Shown here in pieces: positions 11,800 through 23,221 of a DNA stretch of 64,000 bases (position 1 is its first letter; each line of letters opens with the position of its first letter). The notes under the pieces are model-generated. The model had not been told where the DNA came from, did not search any database, and saw only the letters and a list, made by a program, of their open reading frames with translations. The stretch spans positions 10,475,982 through 10,539,981 of the forward strand of contig OX388314.1 in assembly GCA_947579605.1 (NCBI GenBank), read 5' to 3'. The stretch comes from Athripsodes cinereus (Eukaryota; Arthropoda; Insecta; Trichoptera; Leptoceridae). The translations under genes were made by a program, and so were the position numbers.

Positions 11800-14540
11800 C
11801 TTATTACCATGGTATAGAACAGTATACCTTTTAAAACATATCTATTGTATTAGGTCAATACTTAATAACTGCAATTTTAATCACTTTCAGATGGGTAATG
11901 CTATTACCAATAATATACATTTTTGTTTTAACAAAAATATTAGTATTATATCGCTCGTCAATGGAATAGGTTTACCGAAATCGATCGCGATATTAATAAT
12001 TAAGTAACAGATGTGCATTGTAGAATACTTAAAAAAAAATATATTTTTGTTTGATTATATTCTGATTACTATTTAGTACAGGTGTAATGGAAACTCAGTT
12101 TACTTTAAATTGATATATTTTTTTTTCAAAAATGTATGGAGCTTGGCCCAAAAGCCCCCACTAACAAGACCTGGGGAAATGAAAGTACATACTTGTCCTG
12201 TCATTCTGGCAAAGTTTTACTAAATTCTGTCTCAGGATTGATTTTACGTAAACTTGGTTTACATTTTGTCATGTCTCATCAGTGAGGTTCGTGGGCCAAT
12301 TTCGCCTATTGTCCTTTGTTTTTGCTGGCCTGATAATTTGCAGATATCAAGTTTTGACCCTATGCCATGGAAATGTACCACTATCAGATTTAAAGATACA
12401 CAGTATAAAAACATTTGTGATTCATGCAGAATACAAATCTCACTGTACTAGGCTACGTTATTGTACAATAGATCACATTATTTGTTATTAATGTTTTGAA
12501 AATAACAAGTTAAATGAAAATATTTTCTTTTTCAAGATCATAATCAGTTTATCCTTCATAATAAATTAACGCATTCATGACATCAAATAATCAGATGTAA
12601 TTTTTTAATGTCATTGATTTATTCTGAATTACCAATAATTCAAGTCAATTGATTGTTTTATCTTAGATGCAAGGTATTTGTTTTATTAACATAGAATGTA
12701 GCTAGTGTGTCTATGAATATATTCCGTCTGTGCACTATTTTATATCAATTGCTTTCAGTGTCATTACTTAATTTCATAAATCAGTTCTGCATAACAGCAA
12801 TGCCACAGTGTTATTCATCTCTACCCAATAAATCTTTGCTCACAGCTAATGAAACAAATAGTTTTTGACTCTTTCTTCGTGTGGATTACTTGTTTTAAAA
12901 TGAATGTATAAGAGAGCTATACTATAATTGGAGCTATTTATAAATGCACCAGGCATGTTCACTATACCTGTATTATTTCACTCGTAATACATCTTTATTG
13001 GATATTTTTCACATAACTAGTCTCCACTTAAGATTTTTCCATGTATAAAATTAATTTCTTATGAAATATTTTAGTATAATTCATAAAACTGTTTTGTTAA
13101 CTTTGCACATGGCTGTGAGGATGACGTTGTCGGAGTAGAATTCATGTAAGTGTGCCACACTCATATGTAAATGATTATTAACATTCTTCAGCAATGAGTA
13201 TGCTACACACCACACAATGCACCAGCCAATCACAGCGATGGTACTCGGTTACTAATACAATCATGTGTGCTGTAATACACATTACCTGTGACTGTGTGCG
13301 TAGCGGTGCTAGGGTACTTTAAAAAAAATTCAAGTCTACATTTATAAAATTACAATTAGGGGATTTTTAACACTTGGCTTCGAATAAAAACAATGTTTAA
13401 GAACAGTAATTTTCTTAGTTGTGAGTTTATTATATACCCTGCTTGTGCATACATACTCCATCTCTGTAAAAATATATCAATCACTCAGTTCTATTGGTTA
13501 ACAACTAGAAACGTTTCAAAATTGAGGTTTTAGGTTTATAACAGATAGAAATTGATATTCTTTCAATTCCAGACATATAAAAATCTGAAATTTTTATTTG
13601 AAGCACATATTTGTTTTGAGTTTTCGGCGGGCTGCCGTGCCATTTCAAAACTTCAATGTGAAATATCTTTGAATATTAGAGTATTGAGTTGATGACTTAT
13701 GGAACTGGAGGATAGATTTATTTCTTAAGCTAACTTTTGAAATTTTGTTGATTTCAATTTTTTATATTCTTTATACCTACTACACAGTGAACAAAAAACA
13801 TTTTTAATAAAATATTTTAAATTCTAAATGTTGGTTCACCAGAAGAATTTGAATTTGGGACTTCCAATTAAGTCTTGAGACTATGCTAATAAATATTCAT
13901 TATGATCTTCACGCAAGACAGTCTCGAGTGTAGTTTGGGAGTAGATAATTAAAATGCTAAAAAAATATTATCTGTTGATGTATTGATTAACGAGGCAAAT
14001 GAATTATCTTTCATGTAGAGATTATTATTAGTTATATAGATAAATTGGTTTCTGGATATTTTTTTACAACAAATACTACTTTTAATTTTAGGTTGTTGGA
14101 ATAGTATTAGGCGATAATATATTTACATTATATGTGTATAAGTTTTTCTTACGGCATTTATTTCAACTCCTGTGTATTTCGGGAGGCTGAAATATAGAAC
14201 TCAATTTGTTAAATTTTTAGTATAACATTTTTAAAATGTAAATATTTCTTCTTCATCTGTATTTAAAGATGATTTCTATCTATCTATCCCTAGAAGATGA
14301 TTTCCTCCGATTGATATTTAGTCTGATTATGTAATTTGCTTTTGAGTTTGAAAATAATATTAAAAGGATAAGAACATGTTCAAATAGGCAGAGAAATTGG
14401 TAACAGATTTTTATTTATAATTTGCCTTTCAATTATACTGAAAATGGTTTCATTAAAGTTTTTAGATTAAAATAGATAAGTACACAAGATCTATATTAAT
14501 ATTTTCAATGTAATCCGCCACTTTTTGTGTATCCATATTA
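11800..14540. other. Long AT-rich intergenic stretch
   Basis: It begins with the TRIR-like 3' UTR. AATAAA occurs at 12560-12565 and 12827-12832. The non-coding first exon expected for COX6B should lie somewhere between here and 15194 but could not be placed. No other exon, RNA gene or clear repeat was recognised. Confidence 0.4.
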
Positions 14541-14756
14541 AATTAATTAAAAAACTTATACTTTTTTATACACACTTATATTTTTATTTTTGTAGACAAT
14601 ATTGTTTCGTCTCTTAATGAGACATTATCAATACTATTGTATTGATAATGTCTCATAATATAGTATTGATAATGTCTCATTAAGAGACGAAACAATATTG
14701 TCTACAAAAATAAAAATATAAGTGTGTATAAAAAAGTATAAGTTTTTTAATTAATT
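14541..14756. repeat. Perfect long hairpin, 96-bp arms
   Basis: The arm at 14541-14636 is the reverse complement of 14661-14756, with no mismatch found by eye. The loop is 24 bp and itself repeats ATTGATAATGTCTCAT from the arm tips. The element is AT-rich and non-coding, and it lies upstream of COX6B. It could be a snapback MITE or an inverted duplication. Confidence 0.85.
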
Positions 14757-15198
14757 ATCTATATTAATGTTTACAAATTTTATTAGAATCAATTTTTCAA
14801 TATATCTGTACTCCCTATTGTTATTATTTAAGTATCACTTATGACATAAAATAATTAATGTTTTTTAAGTAGATGCATATTTTATTACTGTTATCATGAA
14901 TAGTTCGTAAGGAGCTCAAATGATGTCATAATAATTTTTGCCTTTTTTTCCTATATAACAAGGTGGCATACATTAGGAAATTCAGATGTAGTATGTACTT
15001 ACTAAGTGATATATTTTATTTCTATGTATTCTTTTTGTATTACATTCAAATATAATTCTTCTTGTGAAATTTAAGACTTTTATTTTATTGCTCTTGATTT
15101 TAGGAATCGCTATAAACAAACATTAATTTTTAAATTCTGAATGGTTTGTATGTTAACAGTGTCAAAAATTAATTACTTTTGTTTCTTTTTTCAGAAAC

Positions 15199-16594
15199 AT
15201 GCCCAAATTGCCACCAAAGGAACTGAATTCTGAGAAGGATTTGTGGACACCACCATTTGATCCTCGCTTTCCCAATCAGAATCAGTCTAAGTATGCATCA
15301 ACGTGCCTGTAAAGAATAACTTAATATAGTAGTGTTACCTATTGATATAGATTAGAAGCCACTGAACTAAAGCCTGCATGGTGTATCTGGTCTGTTATAG
15401 ATGAGCAAGTTACTAAAACATTTATTACCTAATTAAAACCCTTCATCAAACTCAAAATAAGTGATCTGGATGTTACATGTTAAGTGCATTGTATATAAAT
15501 ATGTGTATTGTGTTATTAGTACCTACAGTATAAAATTCATTTCATAATTTAGGACTAGCTCGATCTGTGTGAATTGTCTATTTATTCATAAAATATATGG
15601 CTTATGCTTTGTTACAAATCTATGTGAACAAAAAAATTATAGTCTTCAATGTACAAAACAAAATCATACAATAAAAAGAAGCATAATAATAATAAATCAT
15701 TATTGACAGAACGTAATCCATATTTATACAAACAACACAATAAAAGCAGTGTTCTGTCAAATGGCGGACTTGTCGCAGAGCAACATCTTCCAGTCAAGCA
15801 TACATGATTCAAATATATATATATATATATATATATAGTAAAAAATTCTTTGACTTGTTTATTCTGTTCACACTTTACTGTCAAATGTTTGAGAAACTAT
15901 CCATATTAGCCAGAAAAACTGCGGTCCTCGCCTGCCTTTTATCTGTGTGACCCACAAAACTTATCTATAAGCTACGATTTTCGAATGTATCACTTTTTTT
16001 CCTCTTCCATCCAAAGACCTTGCCCATCTCGACTTCTAGATATAGTCCATTGTCTACCTTCTTCTATGAGTGCCATATCAGGTCCCCCCGACGTTGGCGA
16101 TCACTCTGGAGAATGCTTCCCTGTCTCGTGCTGTGCGGATCAGCTCTCCCATCCGTGTTATTGTCTACCACTTATCTAAAATATTCTTTGATAAATGCTA
16201 GGAAATTGTGAAATATTTCCAATTCCTAATTTAAGATATTGAATGTCTTACTTGTGATGATATATGGATATTTTCCATTTAAAGAACACTCAAAAACTAA
16301 TATAAAAGGGTGGGAGACCTATTCTTTTTGTTCTGTTCCGAATTTGTTCCGCGGAGTCTCTTAATTTTGATATACTTACCCTGTGACTTTCATTACTCCA
16401 TTATTGATTGTGGTTCTCTTTTCAGGTATTGTTACCAGAACTTCTTAGACTTCCACAGATGTCAGAAGGTCAAGGGCAAAGATTATGAACCTTGCCAATG
16501 GTTCTACAGAGTCTATCATTCCATGTGTCCTAATGAATGGCATGAGAAATGGACAGAACAAATAGCAAATGGAAATTTTGCTGGAGTTATATAA
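15199..16594 (+). CDS. COX6B: Cytochrome c oxidase subunit 6B
   Basis: Two coding exons, 15199-15290 and 16426-16594, joined by a GT/AG intron, encode 86 residues, the usual COX6B1 length. The protein has the COX6B twin-cysteine pattern: C33-X9-C43 and C54-X10-C65, which form the two disulfides of the CHCH hairpin. LWTPPFDPRFPNQNQ near the N-terminus is a typical COX6B signature. The subunit sits on the intermembrane-space side of complex IV, at the dimer interface near the cytochrome c docking site. It has no cleavable presequence, as expected for a CHCH protein imported by the Mia40/ALR relay; ALR itself is encoded at 43472-48955. The ATG lies 4 bases after a 3' splice site (AG at 15193-15194), so a non-coding exon lies upstream. 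Confidence 0.97.
15812..15837. repeat. (AT)n microsatellite in the COX6B intron
   Basis: About 13 uninterrupted AT units within the COX6B intron (15291-16425). The rest of that intron holds a diverged repeat at about 16060-16320 and nothing coding. Confidence 0.9.
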
Positions 16595-16686
16595 ATGTGT
16601 TATTTGTAATGTTATTTAGACTTTATCATGCAATAATTTAGTATACCAGCATCAGTCAACTCTATACAAGTCTCTCCGAGTTATCT

Positions 16687-16692
16687 AATAAA
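16687..16692 (+). terminator. Polyadenylation signal of COX6B
   Basis: AATAAA 93 bases after the COX6B stop codon, the nearest canonical signal. A second AATAAA occurs near 16733. Confidence 0.5.
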
Positions 16693-16739
16693 AACTTGAT
16701 GAATGAATATAGACCTGTATATTAATATTGTTTAATAAA

Positions 16740-17800
16740 TATTTCTTTGATTGCTTATTTAGTTACCTTTTCTTTTTCCAGTTACTTATACCTTACACAT
16801 TAAAATGACTGTGTTCAAATTACACTCAAAACTCATAGTGCAACATGTTTTTCTAAATTAATGATGCTCCTAAAATGGAGGTTCTTATAATTTGAAGGAT
16901 TACCCTGATAAGAATTTCTATCTTCTACTAATACATTTACATGTTGCGACATTTTTATAATAATGTTAAAAAGTTGTTTTCATTCTGCCTTTTCTAGGTC
17001 AATGAATGCTATATAATATGTGTTTTAATTATTGTTATTCTCTTTTCTGGAACAAGTCTTGTACTCAAGATTGCATCTCTTGCACCTGTCTCTCTGCGGA
17101 ATCGAAAGTGATTTGTTAATTTTATTTTCCACCTTTTTTATTATAATGATGAGTATCTTAGAAGCGTGTGATATCATGCTTTGGTCAGAAATCAAGTCAA
17201 TAGTTGATGCTTTTCTTTCTTTCAACTTTGATAAGCTATTATCAATTTCACTTCTAAGATATTTCCATTATTCTCTACGTCGAATTCTGTATCTAATGCT
17301 CTGCTTCTACTATGTATATTTTTATTGAAAAAATCTTTATCTCCGAGAATGCAGTTTCGATTGTCTGTTACATACTTTGTTGATATTTTTGCATTTTTCT
17401 TGCAAATAGAAAATTCTGTTAATTTTAAGTATTACTACCTACTACTACTATCCCATTGATAAAACCACCCTTAGACAATACTCCAGAACGTTTCTCATAC
17501 AATTTAATGTGTCTGTGCATATTTTTTCATCTTCCGAATGCTATAAACACAAAAATATTGGGGGCAATGTATTTAAAATTAGTGGAACAAATTAACAGGT
17601 TTTCCATGTGAAAAGCTGTTTTTTACATACGAAATCTTAAGATATGTAAAGCCTATTTTTTACTTCAAACTTGTTTCTCAGTCAAAATCTTACATATTCT
17701 TGATCAACCTTTGTCTACCAAGTTTCAGCTCCTCTTATACTGGGTGACTCATGTAACAATGTGGAGGAGCAAATATTCACCAACTCCCCCTATTAGCTAC
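16740..17800. other. Intergenic, no gene seen
   Basis: AT-rich, with short open frames that lack codon structure or recognisable motifs. Nothing is supported here. Confidence 0.4.
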
Positions 17801-17859
17801 AGAAAAATTTCAACTATTGGAGATTTTCAAAAATTTGAAAAATTTCAACTATTATAGGG

Positions 17860-18650
17860 ATGTTCCTGTTGGGAGGGAAATGTCTTTTCATTGCGCTAGT
17901 AACGGCGACTCTCGAGTCTCACCTTCTGAAAGCCCAATAACAAATCTCTGGACACCTTATTTCGGCCTCTGGTCCAAATTAGATACTGTATTGTTATAAT
18001 CATTGATAATTATTGTGCTTGCTTGTTATTTTTTTGGGTTTTTGTTGTTGAGCTTTGTTTATTTGTTGTTGTTCATTGTGTTTGATTCGGTTATGATTGC
18101 ATTTTATCCTCCTGAGAGGGGCATCGAAGACGTAAATGTAGCATAAAAGATTCCCACGAGGTGGTATTGGCCGGCCAGACCTTCAGGCTGCCTAATAGGG
18201 CCCGCCCGTGAGGACAAAAGTTTTGCTTAGAAGAGCGGATAAATAGAAGTCCCCCGACTTCTGAGATATCCGGGTATGGGAGGGAGTCTTCAATGTATTA
18301 TTGGAGAGCTTCATAGTTCTTCCCTGTACATATTCGGTCATTTTCTACACTAGCTTTTAATCCGAAAGTTGTTAACCTGGGTGTTGGTAATGTTATATTT
18401 GCATTTAGCATTTTGAAATCAGTTATTGATTCGTAAGTGAGAAGCGTAAATTTTATTACAAATATAATTATGAAGAAGACTCATATTTCCTTGAAATCGA
18501 TTTAAAATTGGGTTAGTTGGAAGAGATCGCGCCTTTTCGATAAACTCGCCCTCTGTATATTGATTGTATGTAATTTTGATGTATACCTTTTATGTAATTG
18601 TATTTTATCAATGTACAGTAAAGAATAAATAAATAAATAAATAAAAAAAA
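17860..18650 (+). repeat. Retroposon 3' remnant with an (AAAT)n tail
   Basis: This stretch is GC-richer than its surroundings (for example GCCGGCCAGACC and GGGCCCGCCCGTGAGG at about 18170-18215). It ends in GTACAGTAAAGAATAAAT followed by repeated AAAT to about 18648. Such a tail is typical of a LINE or SINE 3' end. The same tail motif occurs inverted at about 38850-38880 and 59360-59390. No reading frame survives, so the family is not assigned. Confidence 0.5.
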
Positions 18651-19326
18651 GTGTACGAGGCCGTCCAAGTCAAACCCTTTTCAAAGAACTTTCAGAAAAA
18701 GACAGATCTACTAACACTATTGAACTATGTACCACCGGTTCATCATAATTTCTATAAAGAGTTACGGATAGACAATTCCAGCAGCGGAGAAAATAATGAT
18801 GTTCTTGAGTAAACATTTTAGATATTTGGACCAGAGGTGCCTATTTGAAGCCTATAATCATATATTTTTTTTTATTTTGTAAATTTTCTATAGAGCCAAA
18901 AGTGCCTACAATGTTTGATTTAATATTATTGTTTTAAATTCTTCGGAATATTTTTTGTTCTCACCTACACATAATTTTTCATAGTATTTTTAACCAGTCT
19001 AAATAAAATACATTGCTCAAAGTTTTGACTTTTATTTTTAACATTAGTTCAAACTTAACCCTCATTATCTTAAAACCTTTTAAATGTTGGATAGGCACCA
19101 TTGGCTCTGAGCCACTCAAATAAGTTAATTTTGTAGTTGTTGGTAATAATACCCGTTATTTGTTAATCTCGGTGTACTGTTGGTTGGAAGAACCTTACTA
19201 AAGCTTTTGTATGGAGCATTCTGCTTTATGATTGTGAGACGTGGACCATCAGCGAGAGTGAAAGCGGACGGTTGGCGGCCTTTGAGATGTGGTGCTACAG
19301 ACGGGTGTCACTATTTTATTGACCAG

Positions 19327-22221
19327 CATATAAAGCCGTTGACCGGGTATTAAATATTGTCGAAATTTCTTGAAATTTGGTACAAACGTGTCAATTGCGA
19401 ATCTTTACAACATATATACAGATGCAACCCCTAATTTAAAATTTAAGGGTAGTTTTGGTCGAAAACCCGTTATTGACCACATAAAAAGCGATTGACCGGA
19501 TATTAAATGACGGCCGAAATGCACGAAACTCTGCGAAGATATGTATCACTAGGTCACTTATGTTGTGTAAAAAAATCAACCTTTTCGAAAAAGAAATAAG
19601 GGTAGTTTTGGTCGAAAAATCGTTGTTGACCACATAAAAAGCGATTGACCGGGTATTAAATGACGGCCGAAATTCATGAAACTTATGTTAAATATGTATC
19701 ACTAGGACACTTATATTGAGTAAAAAAATCAAACCATTTTAAAAAAAAAATAGGGTAGTTTTGGTCGAAAATCGTTATTGACCACATAAAAATCGATTGA
19801 CCGGGTATAAAATGACAGCCGAAATTCATAAAACTTATCTAAAAATATGTATCACTATACCACTCATATTGTGTAAAAAAATCAACCTTTTCAAAAATGA
19901 AATAAGGGTAGTTTTGGTCGAAAAACCGTTATTGACCACATAAAAAGCGATTGACCGGGTATTAAATGACGGCCGAAATTCACGAAAGTCTGCAAAGATA
20001 TGTATCACTAGGTCACTTATGTTGTGTAAAAAAATCAACCTTTTCGAAAAAGAAATAAGGGTAGTTTTGGTCGAAAAATCGTTGTTGACCACATAAAAAG
20101 CGATTGACCGGGTACTAAATGACGGCCGAAATTCATGAAACTTATGTTAAATATGTATCACTAGGACACTTATATTGAGTAAAAAAATCAAACCATTTAA
20201 AAAAAAAATAGGGTAGTTTTGGTCGAAAATCGTTATTGACCACATAAAAATCGATTGACCGGGTATAAAATGACAGCCGAAATTCATAAAACTTATCTAA
20301 AAATATGTATCACTATACCACTCATATTGTGTAAAAAAATCAACCTTTTCGAAAAAGAAATAAGGGTAGTTTTGGTCGAAAAACCGTTATTGACCACATA
20401 AAAAGCGATTGACCGGGTATTAAATGACGGCCGAAATTCACGAAAGTCTGCAAAGATATGTATCACTAGGTCACTTATGTTGTGTAAAAAAATCAACCTT
20501 TTCGAAAAAGAAATAAGGGTAGTTTTGGTCGAAAAATCGTTGTTGACCACATAAAAAGCGATTGACCGCGTATTAAATGACGGCCGAAATTCATGAAACT
20601 TATGTTAAATATGTATCACTAGGACACTTACATTGTGTAAAAAAATCAAACCATTTTAAAAAAAAATAGGGTAGTTTTGGTCGAAAATCGTTGTTGACCA
20701 CATAAAAATCGATTGACCGGGTATGAAATGACAACCGAAATTCATGAAACTTATCTAAAAATATGTATCACTATACCACTCATATAGTGTAAAAAAATCA
20801 AACCATTCGAAAAAAAATTAAGGGTAGTTTTGGTCGAAAAACCGTTATTGACCACATAAAAAGCGATTGACCGGGTATTAAATGACGGCTGAAATTCACG
20901 AAACTCTGCAAAGATATGCATCACTAGGCCACTTATGTTGTGTAAAAAAATTAACCTTTTCGAAAAAGAAATAAGGGTAGTTTTGGTCGAAAAATCGTTG
21001 TTGACCACATAAAAAGCGATTGACCGGGTATTAAATGACGGCCGAAATTCATGAAACTTATGTTAAATATGTATCACTAGGACACTTATATTGTGTAAAA
21101 AAATCAAACCATTTTAAAAAAAAAATAGGGTAGTTTTGGTCGAAAATCGTTATTGACCACATAAAAATCGATTGACCGGGTATAAAATGACAGCCGAAAT
21201 TCAATAAACTTATCTAAAAATATGTATCACTATACCACTCATATTGTGTAAAAAAATCAACCTTTTCGAAAAAGAAATAAGGGTAGATTTGGTCGAAAAA
21301 CCGTTATTGACCACATAAAAAGCGATTGACCGGGTATTAAATGACGGCCGAAATTCATGAAACTTATCTAAAAATATGTATCACTATACCACTCATATTG
21401 TGTAAAAAAATCAAACCATTCGAAAAAGAAATAAGGGTAGTTTTGGTCGAAAAACCGTTATTGACCACATAAAAAGCGATTGACCGGATATTAAATGACG
21501 GCCGAAATTCACAAAAGTCTGCAAAGATATGTATCACTAGGTCACTTATGCTGTGTAAAAAGATCAACCTTTTCGAAAAAGAAATAAGGGTAGTTTTGGT
21601 CGAAAATCGTTGTTGACCACATAAAAAGCGATTGACCGGGTATAAAATGACGGCCGAAATTCATGAAACTTATCTTAAATATGTATCACTAGGACATTTA
21701 TATTGTGTAAAAAAATCAAACCATTTTAAAAAAAAAATAGGGTAGTTTTGGTCGAAAATCGTTGTTGACCACATAAAAATCGATTGACCGGGTATAAAAT
21801 GACAGCCGAAATTCATGAAACTTATCTAAAAATATGTATCACTATACCACTCATATTGTGTAAAAAAATCAAACCATTCGAAAAAGAAATAAGGGTAGTT
21901 TTGGTCAAAAAACCGTTATTGACCACATAAAAAGCGATTGACCGGATATTAAATGACGGCCGAAATTCACAAAAGTCTGCAAAGATATGTATCACTAGGT
22001 CACTTATGCTGTGTAAAAAGATCAACCTTTTCGAAAAAGAAATAAGGGTAGTTTTGGTCGAAAATCGTTGTTGACCACATAAAAAGTGATTGACCGGGTA
22101 TAAAATGACGGCCGAAATTCATGAAACTTATCTTAAATATGTATCACTAGGACATTTATATTGTGTAAAAAAATCAAACCATTTTAAAAAAAAAATAGGG
22201 TAGTTTTGGTCGAAAATCGTT
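19327..22221. repeat. 153-bp satellite array with a 458-bp higher-order repeat
   Basis: Monomers of about 152-154 bp share TTGACCACATAAAAA, GATTGACCGGGTAT and GGGTAGTTTTGGTCGAAAA. Three monomer types differ by diagnostic changes (for example CACTAGGTCACTTATG, CACTAGGACACTTATA and CACTATACCACTCATA) and alternate. Equivalent points therefore recur every 458 bp (19835, 20293, 20751, and then 21364, 21822). One interval is 613 bp, equal to a unit of four monomers. The open frames on the minus strand (up to 85 aa) follow the repeat and are not genes. Confidence 0.92.
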
Positions 22222-22251
22222 GATTTTTTTACACAATATAAATGTCCTAGT

Positions 22252-22451
22252 NNNNNNNNNNNNNNNNNNNNNNNNNNNNNNNNNNNNNNNNNNNNNNNNN
22301 NNNNNNNNNNNNNNNNNNNNNNNNNNNNNNNNNNNNNNNNNNNNNNNNNNNNNNNNNNNNNNNNNNNNNNNNNNNNNNNNNNNNNNNNNNNNNNNNNNNN
22401 NNNNNNNNNNNNNNNNNNNNNNNNNNNNNNNNNNNNNNNNNNNNNNNNNNN
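22252..22451. other. Assembly gap of 200 N
   Basis: Exactly 200 undetermined bases, a conventional gap length. It begins 30 bp after the satellite array inverts, so it probably hides most of the right arm and is likely much larger than 200 bp. Confidence 0.97.
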
Positions 22452-22876
22452 CTGGTCAATAAAATAGATTTACCCGCTACAGACGCATGTTTAAGATCCA
22501 AGTATTAACCAGGGTAGGCGAAAAAAGGCAACTTCTTAAGAGAATCGGCCAACAACTAGCTAACTGGATTGGCCACAACATCAGGCACCCAGGACTACTC
22601 ATCGCCATCGCGGAGGGTGGTAAGACCGAGGGGACAAATGGCAGAGGCCGACCAAGAGACGCGTATATGGACCAACTGAAGAGGGACATGAACTGTGGCT
22701 CATACGTAGAGCTGAAAAGACTGGCTGAGAATAGAGACGAATGGAGAAGAAAAACCAAACTCGTAGCAGACCAATCCAATGGATTGTAACTTATTATATA
22801 GACTGTTGGTCGGTCGGAATTGTTTTGAAGAACGATGTCTCAAGTACCGATTACTGAAAAAGAACTGGATTTACCA

Positions 22877-23166
22877 ATAGACCATTAAAGGATGACGTCA
22901 CAGAAAAATCCTTGAGGGGCATCAGGCATCCCAACACAACACATTCACAGTGTTTACGGTGTAATATTAGGTGGGACGCCTAAAGAATAGATACCTAATA
23001 ATCAAAAAAACTGTCAGTGTCGATTTTGTTATAATTTTGTCGTCTGACTTTCTTTTTTTTCTCTTATGGCATAACATCCTACAAGTATGATTTGCGCAAT
23101 TTGATTGTTTGCCCCCCAAGCAAAAGCAAATCCATAGACAAGACCACGTGACCTTTAATGGTCTAT
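22877..23166. mobile_element. Short TIR MITE
   Basis: ATAGACCATTAAAGG at 22877-22891 is matched by CCTTTAATGGTCTAT at 23152-23166, which gives a non-coding element of about 290 bp. A possible TA duplication at the borders would fit a Tc1/mariner-type element but is not distinctive. Confidence 0.6.
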
Positions 23167-23221
23167 ACTAGTCGAGATCAATCCATGGTTAGCGGGAAAA
23201 GGAAAGGAAAATGGCACTATA

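Larger units (their letters stand above)
19303..22475. mobile_element. Foldback-type transposon with satellite arms
   Basis: The ends are inverted: 19303-19326 starts GGGTGTCA then CTATTTTATTGACCAG. The reverse complement of 22452-22475 starts GGGTAAAT then the same 16 bases (20 of 24 identical overall). A perfect 9-bp duplication GCTACAGAC flanks it at 19294-19302 and 22476-22484. The left arm is a tandem array of about 19 monomers of 153 bp (to 22221). At 22222 the array turns into its reverse complement for 30 bp before a 200-N gap. No transposase is visible. The outermost monomer next to the left end is diverged but alignable, so the array seems to have grown from the element's own terminus. 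Nine-bp duplications occur in Mutator-like and some other DNA transposons, and Foldback/Galileo elements have tandem-repeat arms. The superfamily is left open. Confidence 0.82.
19190..22792 (+). pseudogene. RTE-type LINE fragment split by the satellite-armed element
   Basis: The left part (about 19190-19302) reads FVWSILLYDCETWTISE and AAFEMWCYR. The right part (22476-22789, stop to 22792) continues YRRMFKIQV, then RPRDAYMDQLKRDM. This is the C-terminal region of an RTE-clade reverse transcriptase. If the 3.2-kb insertion and one copy of its 9-bp duplication are ignored, the two parts join in frame. The fragment is truncated on the left. Confidence 0.85.

Noticed and set aside
13105..13150. 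First non-coding exon of COX6B ending at a GTAAGT-like site
   Set aside because: The site looks like a donor (CATGTAAGTG), but nothing else identifies an exon and many such sites occur in the interval.
15612..15884. 90-codon minus-strand open frame
   Set aside because: It lies in the COX6B intron, runs through the (AT)n microsatellite and has no recognisable motif.
17817..17999. 60-codon open frame
   Set aside because: It falls in the GC-richer retroposon remnant and matches no known protein.
19436..22025. Repeated minus-strand open frames of 64-85 codons (for example VNNDFSTKTT and LIFLHNIS)
   Set aside because: They recur with the satellite period and are a by-product of its sequence. 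There is no start context, splice sites or family resemblance.
19327..22221. CRISPR-like array
   Set aside because: The monomers abut without unique spacers and the genome is eukaryotic. It is a satellite.
22487..22789. Independent 100-codon gene
   Set aside because: It is the continuation of the RTE LINE fragment ending at 19302, split by the satellite-armed element.
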